This document shows, piece by piece, positions 15,198 through 29,177 of a stretch of 64,000 nucleotides of DNA. Positions within the stretch are counted from its first letter, which is position 1, and each line of letters starts with the position of its first letter. The stretch is from Eleginops maclovinus (taxonomy: Eukaryota; Chordata; Actinopteri; Perciformes; Eleginopidae), in NCBI RefSeq assembly GCF_036324505.1, contig NC_086366.1, positions 14,673,427 through 14,737,426 on the forward strand. Reading direction: 5' to 3'. Position numbers and translations under genes: made by a program. The notes below the pieces were generated by a model. It was not told the origin of the DNA. It saw only the letters and a program-made list of their open reading frames with translations, and ran no database searches.

Positions 15198-15425
15198 ACA
15201 ATCTACGGAAGAATTAAGAGACCACTGCAGCATTATCAGTTTTATTATTTATAGGTATGTCTTTGAGTCAAATTATTTTTTAATGTTTTTTATTGTATTA
15301 TATAAACTACTGACAACATTTCTCTGTGTTGGAATACAACAGACACTGGAATGGCTGCCATACATGTAGAGATAAAGATTTAAGAACAAATGTGGAGTGG
15401 TCTCTTAATTTTTTCCGAAGCTGTA
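15198..15425. mobile_element. MITE-like element of about 228 bp with inverted ends
   Basis: The left end reads CGGAAGAATTAAGAGACCAC (from 15206) and the right end, reverse complemented, reads CGGAAAAAATTAAGAGACCA. This gives about 22 bp of inverted repeat with one mismatch, and weaker pairing extends outward to ACA...TGT. The right flank ends in GCTGTA, suggesting insertion at TA; the left TA is not preserved. The interior is AT-rich and non-coding. The family is inferred as Tc1/mariner-like from the flank only. Confidence 0.78.
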
Positions 15426-17254
15426 TGTTGTTGACTTTAAACAGCAAATGTTCACACAGGATTAAATAATCATAGAAACGTGACTTATTTTGACAAACTA
15501 AGAATGTACCTCTGTAACATCTGTCCTTTTAGATGTTTCATAGCTGCACATTGTAGCCTATTCAGCAATTCAGCTTTTGGCAGAACACTGTGTTAGTGAC
15601 TTCAAATAAATGATCCAGCTTCTTGGTGTGCCAAGCAGGACATGCTCAGTTCAAGGATATTTACAACAGGAAGGTGTTTGGGAAGGCCAAAACCATAAGA
15701 CTGACCTCACTACAGTCTATGAGGAAAAAAGGTTTCCTTTGCATTTATATTATAGCTGTTGATATGCTGAAAATCAAATCGCTCATGCTGCCTCACTTCT
15801 GATAAGATCTCAGGGTTTTTATACAGCTTATTGTTTTCATATTGTTTTTACAGTTTTATTATTTTTACTGCCTCATAGCAGTTTAAATGTTGTTTTATTA
15901 TCTCACAGTTGTTGCTCTGCTGCTTTATTGTCTTGTTAATGCTTTAAAACCTGGCTGCACATCACATTTTCTATAATAAGTCTAAAAAAATAACTTAACC
16001 TCGATTCTAAAGACTTGGAAAAGAGATTTTTTTTTAGAAGTGAACCCGTTTGTGGTGTTTTTGTTTTTTTGTATTGTCTTTGTTTTAAAAGGTCGGACTG
16101 CCGATTCATAAATGTGGTCAGCCTTTTTACAATGTATGAAAGAGAAAAAATATATATGACTCAGGATCACGGAAGATGATGTTCAAGTCATATTCTGTAC
16201 AAATGGAAACACTGGATTTCACTTAATTTTGAGTCAAGCCATACAAGGTGGCAGTGTTCACACAGATGAGCCACTTGTGAAACTCATGTAGTGCAAGGAG
16301 GAAGATTAAATGCTCATTCAAACTCAAAAAAATAAAAATAAAAAAAGCTTTGCTGCTGTTTACGGGAGAGACCACATGGGAGACAGGGGAGGGAGGGGCT
16401 GAGTGATTGGCGCTCTAAGAGGTTAGATATCTCAGCTGTAGTGGACAAAGGGCAGGGGAAAAATAAAGGTGCAGCACTTTGCAGGGAGGGAGAAAGTGAT
16501 TCGGTTGAGAGTCGGCTAGGGAGTTAGAGAGGAAGAGAATATGAAAGCAGGTTCTTTGTCGACGGCGAAAAGAAAGGATATAGGTGAAAGAACAAGCCTC
16601 TGGGCTCTGAAGAAATTAAACTGGACCAACGCCAGATAGCCAGGCCCCCACAGAAACACAGAAAAGAGAGAAACGGCCTGCCTGCGAAATGGCCTTCATA
16701 TCTGCTGTACATGGGGCGTAAATCTGTCCCCTGTACATCCAACTGATCCAGACACACATACTAACACTCACACACATGATTTAAATAGCTCTCCTACTCC
16801 TATAAATGCCCTCCTAACTCTTCAGGGGACAGAGTGACAGACAAAGAGAGGAGACAAATCCACACATCTAAAGAGCCTATAAAACACAAAGTCATAATCC
16901 ATTCCCCTCATTGCTGCACTATACTTTCAACTCTTTGCTCTTTAAGGTCACTATGTTCTCCTTCACTCCCCATAACACATATTATATATTCTCCTGTTTT
17001 TCTATTTCTTTGAGTCTACTTCTTTACTCTAATTTCTTATTGTTTGTCTTGATTTCATTCCACAGTCTCTCAGTCTAAGTTGGTTTTCCTCTTCAATACT
17101 TGATGAGCTTCCTGGTCTGAAGTGCTGGCAACAGAATCTGGGTTTACACTCTTCCAGTCATCTTCCAGCACTGCAGAACATTGGACAGCTGTGTTTGTTT
17201 TTCAGATGAACTCAATTAACTCTAGTACACTAGTACACGGTCTCCAAAAAGCGG

Positions 17255-17396
<142 letters not shown>

Positions 17397-17899
17397 ACAC
17401 AAACAAAGATCATTCCAGTTAATAAACCGATAGAAGATCAACAACATGCAACCATTATCAGAAACATGTCATCAAGTGATCAAAAATACTCAGCAAGTGC
17501 AGGTGTCAGAAAAAGCAATGTAATAAGTACAATATGTCCCTCCAAAGGACGGTTACGTAGAACAATAACTAACTGAATAATAAACCATGACTCTTGGTGA
17601 TAATCAGTTAAGTGGCTCCGACAGTCCTTGCATACACTTATTTATTTTTCATCACTTCCTTTTTGATCAGGGCCAAACTAACAACAACATGTAAGTTATT
17701 ATAAAGAAAACAAAGACAGTCAAATTAGATTAATTATGCTTCAAATACTGTATGTCTGGCTCTAGTTGAACATTACGGGGCACTCCTTTTTAACTAGAAA
17801 GCTTTCATGATCTTGTCCTCTGCTGATGGTAACCCAACTGGTTTAAACTCCATTATACCATCTGCCATACTACATAGACCCCCTCTCAGACACACATGG

Positions 17900-18061
<162 letters not shown>

Positions 18062-18209
18062 GCTATCCAGAGGGCTTGGTTTTAGCTTCTATCAGTCATA
18101 CTTCCCTGGGGTCCCTTTGGACCAGCCAGCCAACCGGCGCCATCTCTGCCATCACATTCACATCCTCATCGCTCTCTTCTGCTATAGGGACACAGAACCT
18201 GTCAGTATA

Positions 18210-18210
<1 letters not shown>

Positions 18211-18286
<76 letters not shown>

Positions 18287-18320
18287 TGTGTGAGAGTATC
18301 TGAGTGTGTGTGTGAGAGAT
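18211..18320. repeat. (TG)n microsatellite with TGAG variants
   Basis: 74 bp of TG followed by degenerate GTGAGTGTGTGAGAG sequence. It is complementary to the CA array at 17901-18060. Confidence 0.96.
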
Positions 18321-20585
18321 AGCAAAAGCTGAGGACAGGTGCCGTTATCTGTAGCCTTTTCTGGCCAGACACTGTGTCTTCTAGCCCTGCAGGCTCTCCA
18401 CCAGCCAGCCAGTGTGTGTGTTTTTGTGTTTGTCTATGTATGTGTTGGCTGTTTCCATTGAGATTCACTGTCCAGACACGTGCAATGTTGTCCCCGAGTG
18501 ACCCTGCAATCAAAGTTAGCTGGCAAACTCTCTCGCTATTGCATTCCCTAAAACGTGCACACACAAAAACACAGCCAGAGACACAAACACACGCACACAC
18601 GCAGTCCTACTTTCTGCTCTAGGGGTTAGGCTAATGACTGACGGTGTCAGAGACACAGAGGAGAGGAGCTGCATACTGAGAAAGAGAAAATGGAGCAAAG
18701 AGAAATCCTAAGACAGTCACATGAGCTAATACAGAACCATGGAGAAACTTCACTGCTGTATAATGAAAAGAGTTTCCTGTGCCAAACATATGACATACTA
18801 TATAGCTGAATTGTGGAGACAAACCAATTTGTGGATCTAAGCTTTACAGTAGGAGATCAGAGGAGTTTCCACACATTTACACACATACACATTACACTGG
18901 TTGTCAAGGCAATGAGCATAATGTGGAGTCAGGCGGGAGTAAAAGCTGGTCCAACATTGAGAAATGCGTGCACACAGTTTCTGTGTGTGCATGTTTATGA
19001 ACTCCATAAGGTTTTTGCTTGTGTGAATAAAATCTAAACTAATGTGTTTATTTAATCAGTCATTCTCATAAAGATTAAGAACTATTTTCCATAAGAGACC
19101 CAAGATCAAGAAATAGTTGTTACATTTTCAGTCCAACAGGGCAGAGCTACCAACAGAACAAATCCCCACTACAAATACTACTAATAAAACATATTAGATA
19201 GTTATATTCCTGAAAAATATGTATAATACAATTGATTCATATTTTATATCTATGATTTTTTTGAATATTGACATAATAATGTGACTGAGTACATTGAGCC
19301 CAAACTTTTCTAAAGCACCAGCCAGATATTATAGATCAGGAGGGACAGGATATTTTCCGATCGACACCATGCACACCCTGAGGTAATGTAGATTACCAAA
19401 TCCTATCCTTTTTGCCTGCAGCATTTCCCGAGTGTAGCATGTCCTGCTACCCTGGTGGGCCATCACAAAAGCTGTAAAGCCAGCACGTTAACTTGCCAGA
19501 ACAAACACACATTAAAAACAGCTCCTTTTACTACACTACTCAATACTACCTGTCCTCCACCGCAGCCGAGCAGAGCACCGTTGTTCTAACGACTGCACCG
19601 CAAGGTACAGGGCAATATATATGCAAAGAGTTGAAGATAAATGTATGTAACTATAACGTCTCTTTTATTGGGCACATCAAGTGGAGGGTTCAGCTTTGTT
19701 GCTTGATAAGATTATATAGGCAGTTTGTGGAAAAAGTAAAAAGGGTAGTAAAATAGATGCAGAGCTAAACAGAAGTTCCCCGGGGACTTTTTAATAAAGT
19801 CATATGATCCTAATTGGAACTTCAAAGTGTGAAGTCTAAAGTTTAACTAAGTGTGACTTTATTTGTGTCTTGCTCGGCATTGGAATTAAGCCTTTAGGGC
19901 GCTCAGTGGAAGGACTCAGAATAAGGCCCTCTCAAAGGAGGAGTTGAAATTGCACCTACAAACCAAATAACACTTAAAGGTGCCATTTGTGCTTAGAAGA
20001 GTCCTCGCCTGATTTATTATTGCACTTTAAGTGAAGTTTGCAAACTTGCAAGAAACCAGTTGAAAGGGTCAAATCAATACTGCAGAGGCAAAGTTATTCA
20101 GACTCCAGACAGGTTAATCTTCAAAAAACAGAGAGTCCTTCCCATAATCCAACTTGCTAGTGCCTTTTGTTAGACCCTCCCTGACATGTTAAATCCCAGC
20201 ACTTTAGAAATCTGGTTTATAATGCAGGCTTTCTTTTTAAAGTTTGTAGTCTCTAATCCAAAGACGAGATACCCAGGTGATGTCACATTAGTAATTTCAG
20301 CAGACGTGACAAAGCCACAGAAAACCTTTTACTTGTTTTAACACAGGCTGTGTTGTGCCCTTTGTGACTATTCAATTCATACTAACGTGTTAATGTCGCA
20401 TGACGCTTTGAAGGTGTGATAGGTCATCATGATTTGATGGCTGCTTCTGTACATACACCCAATGTTTTCCTGCAAACTACACACAACAGACCGATCAAAC
20501 AGACGCATAAAACCTGTTTTACTATCCACTATCCAAAGTTTGTGATAAAACTTGATGTAAGTAGGTTTACAGAATCTCTCTGTTG

Positions 20586-20760
<175 letters not shown>

Positions 20761-22705
20761 AGCCTGGCTTAAGTTGTGAGTTACAGCAGAGCCTGTCTAT
20801 TAGCAATGGTCCGTCGCTATTTCAGGCTTAATGAAGTAGAAAGCAAGAAGAAAGAGAAAACCGGCAGACCTGATTAATGAGAGTGAGAAAGAGAGGAGGG
20901 GGAGGAGAATGAGAAAGGAAGAGAGGGATATGGATGCCAAAAGGAAAGAACAGGGGTTAAAAAAGAGAGAGTGAGAAATGTATAATTAGAGGTGATGAAT
21001 AAAGAAGGGAAGGGCAAAGAACGAGAGAGGGGGAGCTTTAATTGATCCATGTAAAGCTGCAATGTGAAAAGCGCTTACCTAGACTTAATTCCTTCACCCT
21101 CTTTACTAAATGGTCCCTCTCAACCCCTCTCAAAGCTATCACCTTATCTTCTTCTCTCAAAAGTCTTTTGAAGAATCTGTGTGTCTATGACTGTAGCTTA
21201 AACAGGTGGAGAGCCTGGCTTGCCTCTCCTCAGCTCAGCAGGAAATGATTAAAGTTCACGGTCCAGTTAACGGCTGGTCGCACTCAGCCCTGTGGGCCTC
21301 GAGTGGGAACACCCACCTGTGCTGGACCCCTTCGAAGGCTAAATGCTTATCCACACACACACCAATGAAATCAGTCACCTGTGTAGAGCCATGCAGTGAG
21401 CGTTAGGCATTAGCTGTGGCAGGCACTAGCTAAAGCTTGGCTATGCTCTAAAAAGCAGCAGCATGAACCGCACGGCAGGCAGCGTGGGTGTTCATTAAAA
21501 CACCCAGCACCATTCACAGGGAGAAACAAGGCCATAAAAGCAATTAATCTGCCAATAAACAAGCCATTCTCCCTGTCCGACACACACAGGCATGACAGTG
21601 GGAGCAGGGAGGAAGGAAGGGGGGGAGGAGGTGGACTGGGCCTCTTCTTCCTCCCGGCTCTCTTTCTCATTATCTCAGTCAGGATTTATCTGAGTAGTTC
21701 AGAGAAACGGAATCAAAGATCTTAAGGTTTTTATTTATTTTATCTATTGCTATCTAAATCCTACAGTGCTCAAATGCAGAGATAGCTCTACAAAGAAGGT
21801 GAGTTAAAGTCTTACATCCCAATCGCTACGGATCAGCACACTGGGCTTAGGTAAAGCAGCCGGACCAGGCAGTGATGTCATCTAACAAGTTTGTGAAATG
21901 TTTTAAGAGATTCATATCGCTCCATCCCTTGTCTCTCTGCTTGATTTCTGTCTTTTAATGTTAACTTATCTATGATACTATATTAGTACTATGAGTATCA
22001 CATATTAGGTGATACATACAAATTAAAAACAACATAAACACAGAAAAAGTATTATTGTTGTGAGCAGCACACACATCTTAACATCAAACAAGTACAAAAA
22101 TTGTTTGGAATCATCTAAAATATTTGGCTAATTTAATGTGTAATATGGGTTATCACAAAATAGCAAATATATGCACATATTTGTGCTTTAAGTCACATAA
22201 AGAATACTGGAAATTCTGTTCAATGCAATAACTAAACCTTTCACACATAAATACAAAAGGTATTTTTTTATTACAATTTCCTTGGAATCATCAATTTGTA
22301 CTATAAACCAAAACCGATTTAGCTCTAAGTCATGGCTAACTGGGGACCAGTTCCATATTTTCTTAAGTGCAAATATAAAAACTTCACAAAAATGGATGGC
22401 ATAAAACCAACTGCCTATTTAATTTCTACCTTAGGTCCCATATAACAGATATGTGTATTATTTTAAATCATTTTCACGTATCCCTAGACATTTTCCCTCA
22501 AACAGATGTTTACCCCGGGGAACAACAGCATACGTCAGAGTCTCTAAAACACATACATGAATGTATGAGTACTAAGGGGCTTTATCAGCCTTAATAACAG
22601 TGTCACACTTTGAGTTTTGAGGGACCTTCAATCTCATCTCCCCACTTTCTTCAGTTTTGCAAAAACAATGAACTTATCTAAAACAATACATTCTATTAAA
22701 CCACT

Positions 22706-22835
<130 letters not shown>

Positions 22836-25800
22836 CACCTTGAGTGCATTTATTGCCAGAAGCTGAACAGAGGATGAGAGATGATGAGTTATATGCCTCC
22901 ACCCTATTGAGGAATGAGAGTACTGTGATTGCCTGAGCTAAGAATAGTAGGCTTCAAGTATCTTTAACAGTGGCCTTGTCTTCCTGCTATCCGAGCCTAC
23001 AGCTATACTGTAACTAGATCTATCAGTACAGGAGAAGATGTAACAATGCTGGAGAAGGCATACACACAAACTAATGAGCATGGAAACACAAGCATGTACT
23101 TTAGATAAACTGGACACACAAAGTCAGAACATGCTTTAGCTGTTAGGCATACATGCAGGGGAGAAAGTAATAGAGGACGTATGGAAGACAGAGAGGAAAC
23201 ACAAGGACACTGAAGCATTCTCCTCTCAATACAATGAAAAATATTTTTCCACCACGGAAGGTCAACTTTAGAGTCCAAAGCTCCCATACCTCTGCATTCC
23301 TAACATCCAATTATCATACTCCATAACCTCTCCTTCAGAAATTCACTCATTTTCTCCACTTACTTTATGGCACTCTGTCCCCTCTCCCCATTATTTTCGA
23401 AAAAGCATGACATCCCTGTCCGTTTTACAACCCTGACTTTCTACAATTCATTTCAGCATGTGTACTTTCAGGTTATTCTTTCCTTCAGGGTCTATAAAAA
23501 CATGAGGACACCAGATAATGCACTTTAGTAAATACACCATCAGGCTGTAATGTACAAAGAGGCAAATGAGATGAGCGATATGCACAGTATTAACAGGTTA
23601 TATCCCTCATACAAGATGGCAGAGTAATACAGTCATTCCTCTTGTAAACCATTTGCTTTTTTTCAGCCTCAATGAGGGACTGAGAAATGGTACACATATT
23701 CCCTCCCCAGTATGGGTCCCCTAAATTTGTATTTTCCAGTCTTCCTGTCTTTTCTTCTCGCAATTGGCCATCACCGAGAGCCAATCTTGTGGAAAATGAA
23801 AACTATCTGAATATTCTCCAGGAGAGTTGTGTGCTCTCCGAGCCCCATTTCACCTGCCGTATTTACGGCTCCATGCTGAGCTATTGCATGACTTGTCTTT
23901 GCTCTCCGGATGGCAGAGGGAGAGTGAAGTTGAAATTAGTTCCGGGGATATATGAGTGGGAAGGTGAATAGACACACTCAAAGAGGAGTACACACACAAA
24001 CATGCACACAGGTTCAATTAGTGTCCAATTGGAGGGGACTTGAGGAATCAGTCATGTTTAGCACACCTGTCTCTTCTGCAGGACTAGAATTAAAGCAGAG
24101 AGTTCGGGAGCTCTGCCACGAAAGCATCAACTGCAGGTCATAAACACACAGCGGAGACAAGCTGGAGTCTCTCCTGCTTACATGATGACTCTTAGGGACA
24201 GATGCAATAAATAAATCACTACATCCCCCAGCCTCAAGCATACACACCGCATCAATACAAAACACGCTTGCGTAAACAACATGAATACATAGTGTGAAAG
24301 AAAATACAAAAATGAACTAAATATATCAATGCAGAGGCATCAGAGTTAACTCCACGGCATCTTTTCAATAATATGCGTGTGTATTTATGTGCAATATTCA
24401 CCGAACTGTTCCCACCTGAGATTTTGAATGACATGTACATGGGTAACTGTCACTGGTAAACAGCTAATGAATATGCACACTGTTATTCTCACTGCATTAT
24501 TCACACCATGCAAGAGCAGAAACACACACAAATGCACAATCCACAAGCTTGCATTTTAACTCGCTTAAGCTGAAACATTTCAATACACAAGCAAACACAA
24601 ATAAAAGAAAGACAGACACAAAGAGACAGATGGACACATTTCCATTTCTGCTGCTCACAACTGAGTGCATAGCTGTCAGTGTGTGAGCTGACAACAGGGA
24701 GAGCAATGCAACCCACTGGGGTGACCTTGACTGTACACACACACACTCACACACAACTCCTGTTCCTACAGAAGTTGTAATTATTCTTCCTTCTGTGTTT
24801 GACTGTCAGACTCATATGTGCCTGTCTTTCTTTCTGTCTCTGTCAGTGTGTCTGTCTCTCCTGTTTTTGAATGGAAGAATAAAATCACAGTTTTAGGTTG
24901 TGATGCATGTACTGTAAATGTGCTTGTGTTATGTGTTGTAACACAAGGCTGTGGAGAGCAGTAAAAAAGGCAGTTGCTCCCTCCCACCACTGAATAAAAC
25001 ATCCCATTTAGAACCAACAGCCATCCACCATAAATCAATTGTCCACTAGCACTGGGCACCGACCCAGAGAGAAGCACTAAAAAGGAGCACTGACATTAAG
25101 TTTCCAAAGACAGGGATGTTTTAACGCAGTGAAAAGGATCGAAGAAAGCCAAAAGGAATTCTGAGGCACTTGATTGTTGCACACACACAGTTTTTGAAAT
25201 CAACGTCAAAGTAGTTTGTAATTTATAAGCAGATTTAGGTGAGAAATGTAATGCTGAATGTATACTGAAAACATAGTAAAACCTTAAGTAATAGTTGGAT
25301 TTTTTGGAAAATATTTGCTCTATTGTCAAGCGATAGATAAGAATAATACGATAGACTTTATAGTCCTAATACAATTTTTTTTTAAAAACTAAACCATCTC
25401 TCTAGTCTGTACACTAAGAAATATCTGGTTAACTTATTTTAGCATTAAGGATCGAAACAGGGAGGAAACCCTAGCCTGCCCAAAATCTGCTTTCCAGCTA
25501 AAATCAACATAACTTAGATCACCTATGAATGATAACATAGAATAATCAACTTGTGATCTTAAAGTCTAACAACCTTTCTGAAGCAGCAAAAGCAGCAGAA
25601 TATATATATAAAAAAAGCATTCCCACAATTGAGCCTACACATTTGTCTATTTGTTTGTATGAGGATAGTTGGCAAAAACCCAAAGGAAAACAAAGAGAGA
25701 TGTAGTCAGATTAGAGGGGTGATAACAGAAGTAACAACAAAACTGAGTACAATTTATTACTTTGCTAATCACTTGCTAATATGTATTATTTATAAATGTT

Positions 25801-27084
25801 TACCAGCAATGCGCTGATGTGACTTATAACATGTGACTCAGTTACATTGCGTCACATGAAAACAACACAGCAAAAAGACTTGGTTAGGTTTTAGAGAACA
25901 TGTAAAAAAAAAAAAGCTGCAAGTGTCATTTAAAGAAGTTGCTTCTTAAAGCATTGTAGCTTCAAACACGACACAAAAGTCATGCCTCCCTACTCTCTCA
26001 TCCCTCAGTAGGATTTCTGTGCTCTTTATAAACACCTGTTGCTCTGAACAAAAAAAAGCGTAAAATCTGGGTTTATATTAGAGTTACTTAAATCCTGGTC
26101 CATCTCATACAGACTCTCAGGGGTGCTTTGCGCATGAAGATTGTAATGCTGACCTCCATTGCACAAGCTTTGGTAATTCACACATTGTGTAATAATTATA
26201 ACGTGTAGATTGTAAATGTATATTTTCACTAGATTTTTCTTCATGTGTGCATACATCCCATTCTCATAATGTCTTTGTGTGCATTTATTCAGTTGAAAGT
26301 CCATTTTAATTACTCTTCTCTTTGAAAGAGTTAAAATGACCGTGAAAGCAGAATGGAGTGGACTGAAGGGAGGTAACGGTCAAACAGGATAAATGGTGCA
26401 TTTTCCCTTAATATTTTTTCTTTTTTTTAATATAATACTGGGGAGAGGTAATCATGTCAGAGTACCAATCATTTCTGCATTAGGGGGTAAAAGTGGATTC
26501 CCGCAATAGGCGGACTGTTAGGGGAGGGTATCTGACTCAAAGCGGCTATCAAACCTCATCCACTCTCTGCCTGGCTGAGTGAAAGAGGAGGGGTAGGGGT
26601 GTTTAACAGCCTGCGTTTGTCAATTTGACCATCTGTCTGTGTACCTGTGAGTGTGAATGCATGAGATTAAGGTGGTTCTTGTGTGCGTCCACGTGCCTGA
26701 GTCTGCAGTGATTTTCAACGGCCACAGTTATCCAACCTTTTCTAATAGCTTGCCAGTTATTTACAGCCAACACACGCTGCTGCATTTAGCCAGTCGTATA
26801 TCAGGCAGAATGCATCAAGAATGGCCACACATGCAAGCACACAGTGATGTAATACTCTTTACTTGGATGAAGGCCCATAACAATAAACCTCACTTCTTAA
26901 TTATCCAGTGCTGACAAGCCATAAAAAGTAAAACACTATTAAAACATGGTAGAAAGATATATACTAACTATAGATTTTTTTTTAAATGGTTTCCTCAAAT
27001 ATGTTGGTAGCACTCTTAGATTTGATTATTCCATTAAAAAACAAATCTCTGAACGCATATCTCATTCTCTCATTTATCCACTCT

Positions 27085-27736
27085 CTCCTTCTGGTCCCAC
27101 ATCAACAACATCACCAAGTCTGCCTTCTACCACCTCAGAAACATCTCAAGACTCCGGCCTTCACTCACGCATGCAGTCACAGAGACACTCGTTCATGCCT
27201 TCATTACCTCCCGTATGGACTACTGCAACGGTGTCCTGTCTGGACTGCCCACCAAGGCCCTTAGCAGACTCCAGTACGTCCAGAACTCAGCTGCCAGGGT
27301 TCTAACACACACAAAGCCCTGGCAGCATATCACTCCCATCCTCCAACAGCTCCACTGGTTGCCAGTCAAGTCACGCATCACCTACAAGATCCTCCTGCTC
27401 ACCTACAAATCTCTCCATGGAATCTCCTCCACCCTTACACTCAGTCACGTTCCCTGAGGTCCTCTGACAAGGACCTGCTGGCCACTCCCCACACCAGATT
27501 GCAAACTTTTGGGGACAGGGCCTGTCTGCCAATGCTCCCACACTCTGGAACAGTCTACCACTCCACGTCCGCTCTGCTCAATCTCTGCCCATGTTCAAAA
27601 AGCACCTCAAAACATTTCTCTGCAAGTCCTTTGATCCCTAACCCCCACTCCCCTTTTCCCCTCCCTATTTGTAAAGCGACCTTGGGTACCATGAAAGGCG
27701 CTATATAAGTTGAAGTTATTATTATTATTAAAGTAA
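27085..27736 (+). mobile_element. 5'-truncated L2-like LINE with decayed C-terminal ORF
   Basis: An open frame from about 27092 to 27457 encodes the end of a non-LTR reverse transcriptase ORF. It includes [77 protein letters not shown] and [12 protein letters not shown], a series of blocks typical of the post-RT region of L2/CR1-clade elements. A stop and frame loss follow SHVP. The 3' UTR (about 27670-27736) has the typical AAGCGACCTTGG and GGCGCTATATAAGTTGAA signals and ends in an ATT repeat tail. The palm and endonuclease are missing, so it is a dead 5'-truncated insertion. The left edge is approximate. Confidence 0.9.
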
Positions 27737-28868
27737 CCCCAACTGTATATGATTCTCCATTGGCAAGATCACAGATCTGTCTTGTTTGTTGAGGTTCATG
27801 CAAATGAAGGCCCAGTCGTTTCGAGAGGAAAGTATTAAATGCACCAGAGACTGTTTAGTAACTGCCATGAATTCTCGAGACGGTTTGAAAAATCTGATTT
27901 GAATCCATCTCTAAAGCTTCTGGGGACCCTTTATACAATATATCAGATAGATCCGAACAAGAAGGGAAAAGTGTAAAGTGGGTTTTATATAATCGAAGAT
28001 TGTGTGTACTAAGGGCAAAGAAGGTCAGCCAACAGGAGGCAGTGGCTTAAAGCAAAAAACACTGAGAGCTGTGTTCAATATTATGTTTTATTAACTAAAC
28101 CTGCTTTAATGAAAGCAATCTCTCTTACACACACACACTGTAACCAAGTCAGCACACAAACACACACACAGGGGAACAAAAAATACACATTACAGGCATG
28201 TTGCAGGGGTAATGGACTTGGTAATTGCTTAGCAACAGGCAGTGGCACCACCACCTGTCTACCATGGTACCCACTGAAGGTCAGTGTGTGTGCGTTTGTG
28301 TGTGTGTGTGTATGGGCACTTTGTCGCATGCCGCAAACACCCAAGACCACACACTATCACTGTCTCTTAGGTTTTTCTCTTTTCAAGTATTTTTCCTTCC
28401 CTGCTGCTTTTCGATCTCCTGCTGGAAGTGCTGTCAAGATACATTACACAGTATAATGCATGACATCACAAAAATGTGCGAGCAGGAAAGCCTTAAATAC
28501 AGCTCAGCTGACGCGAGACACACACATGATTGCGATCTTTGTCTGCCTGTGTGGGGTTGTTAGTGACTGGGAGGAGCGCACTTTATTTGTGTTTGTTTCT
28601 GTGGCCGTGTGAGGGACCTGCTGGGTCATGGGTCTTTCAAGGGCCTCAGAGGAAGATGAAATTATCTTTTGGCCCCAGGAGAGGTGTGTGCTGATGCTGT
28701 GCTTTTACGCCCTCTCTTTATCTCATCCTTTCATCACATGCCTATATCCCTCGTTCACTCTCCTCCTCACTCTCTCACTATCCCTGCTCATGAGTTACAT
28801 CACATGACACACACACACTGAGACCCTCTGTATATCACACTCTGACTTACGCCTCCCTATAGGGCGGG

Positions 28869-28869
<1 letters not shown>

Positions 28870-28941
<72 letters not shown>
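28870..28941. repeat. (GT)n microsatellite
   Basis: 72 bp of GT. It is in the same orientation as the compound array 104 bp downstream. Confidence 0.97.
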
Positions 28942-29040
28942 GGAAAAGGAGAGACCTTGAGTGCAGGCTTGATTTTGAGAGTACAAAGATGGACGGTTGG
29001 AGGATTTCTGACTGCTGCGTGGACTGTGTGCGTGGACTGT

Positions 29041-29089
29041 GTGTGTGAGTGTGAGTGTGAGTGTGAGTGTGAGTGTGAGTGTGAGTGTG

Positions 29090-29162
<73 letters not shown>

Positions 29163-29177
29163 GTGTGTGTGTGTGCG
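29041..29177. repeat. Compound (GTGAGT)n-(GT)n array
   Basis: Nine hexamer units containing GTGAG at 6-bp spacing (29045 to 29093), then about 78 bp of GT with two GTGC variants. Confidence 0.96.

Noticed and set aside
18102..18181. Exon-like segment on the minus strand (acceptor tccctatag, donor gtatga) reading EESDEDVNVMAEMAPVGWL
   Set aside because: It would need to enter in a phase that does not match the phase-0 ends of either cassette, and in phase 0 it hits a stop. No family match.
18202..18600. 132-codon minus-strand frame over a TG array
   Set aside because: It is dominated by microsatellite Thr-His repeats and has no coding signal outside them.
21206..21406. GC-richer 66-codon frame that looked like an exon
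   Set aside because: No family similarity, and splice sites with consistent phase were not found on either strand.
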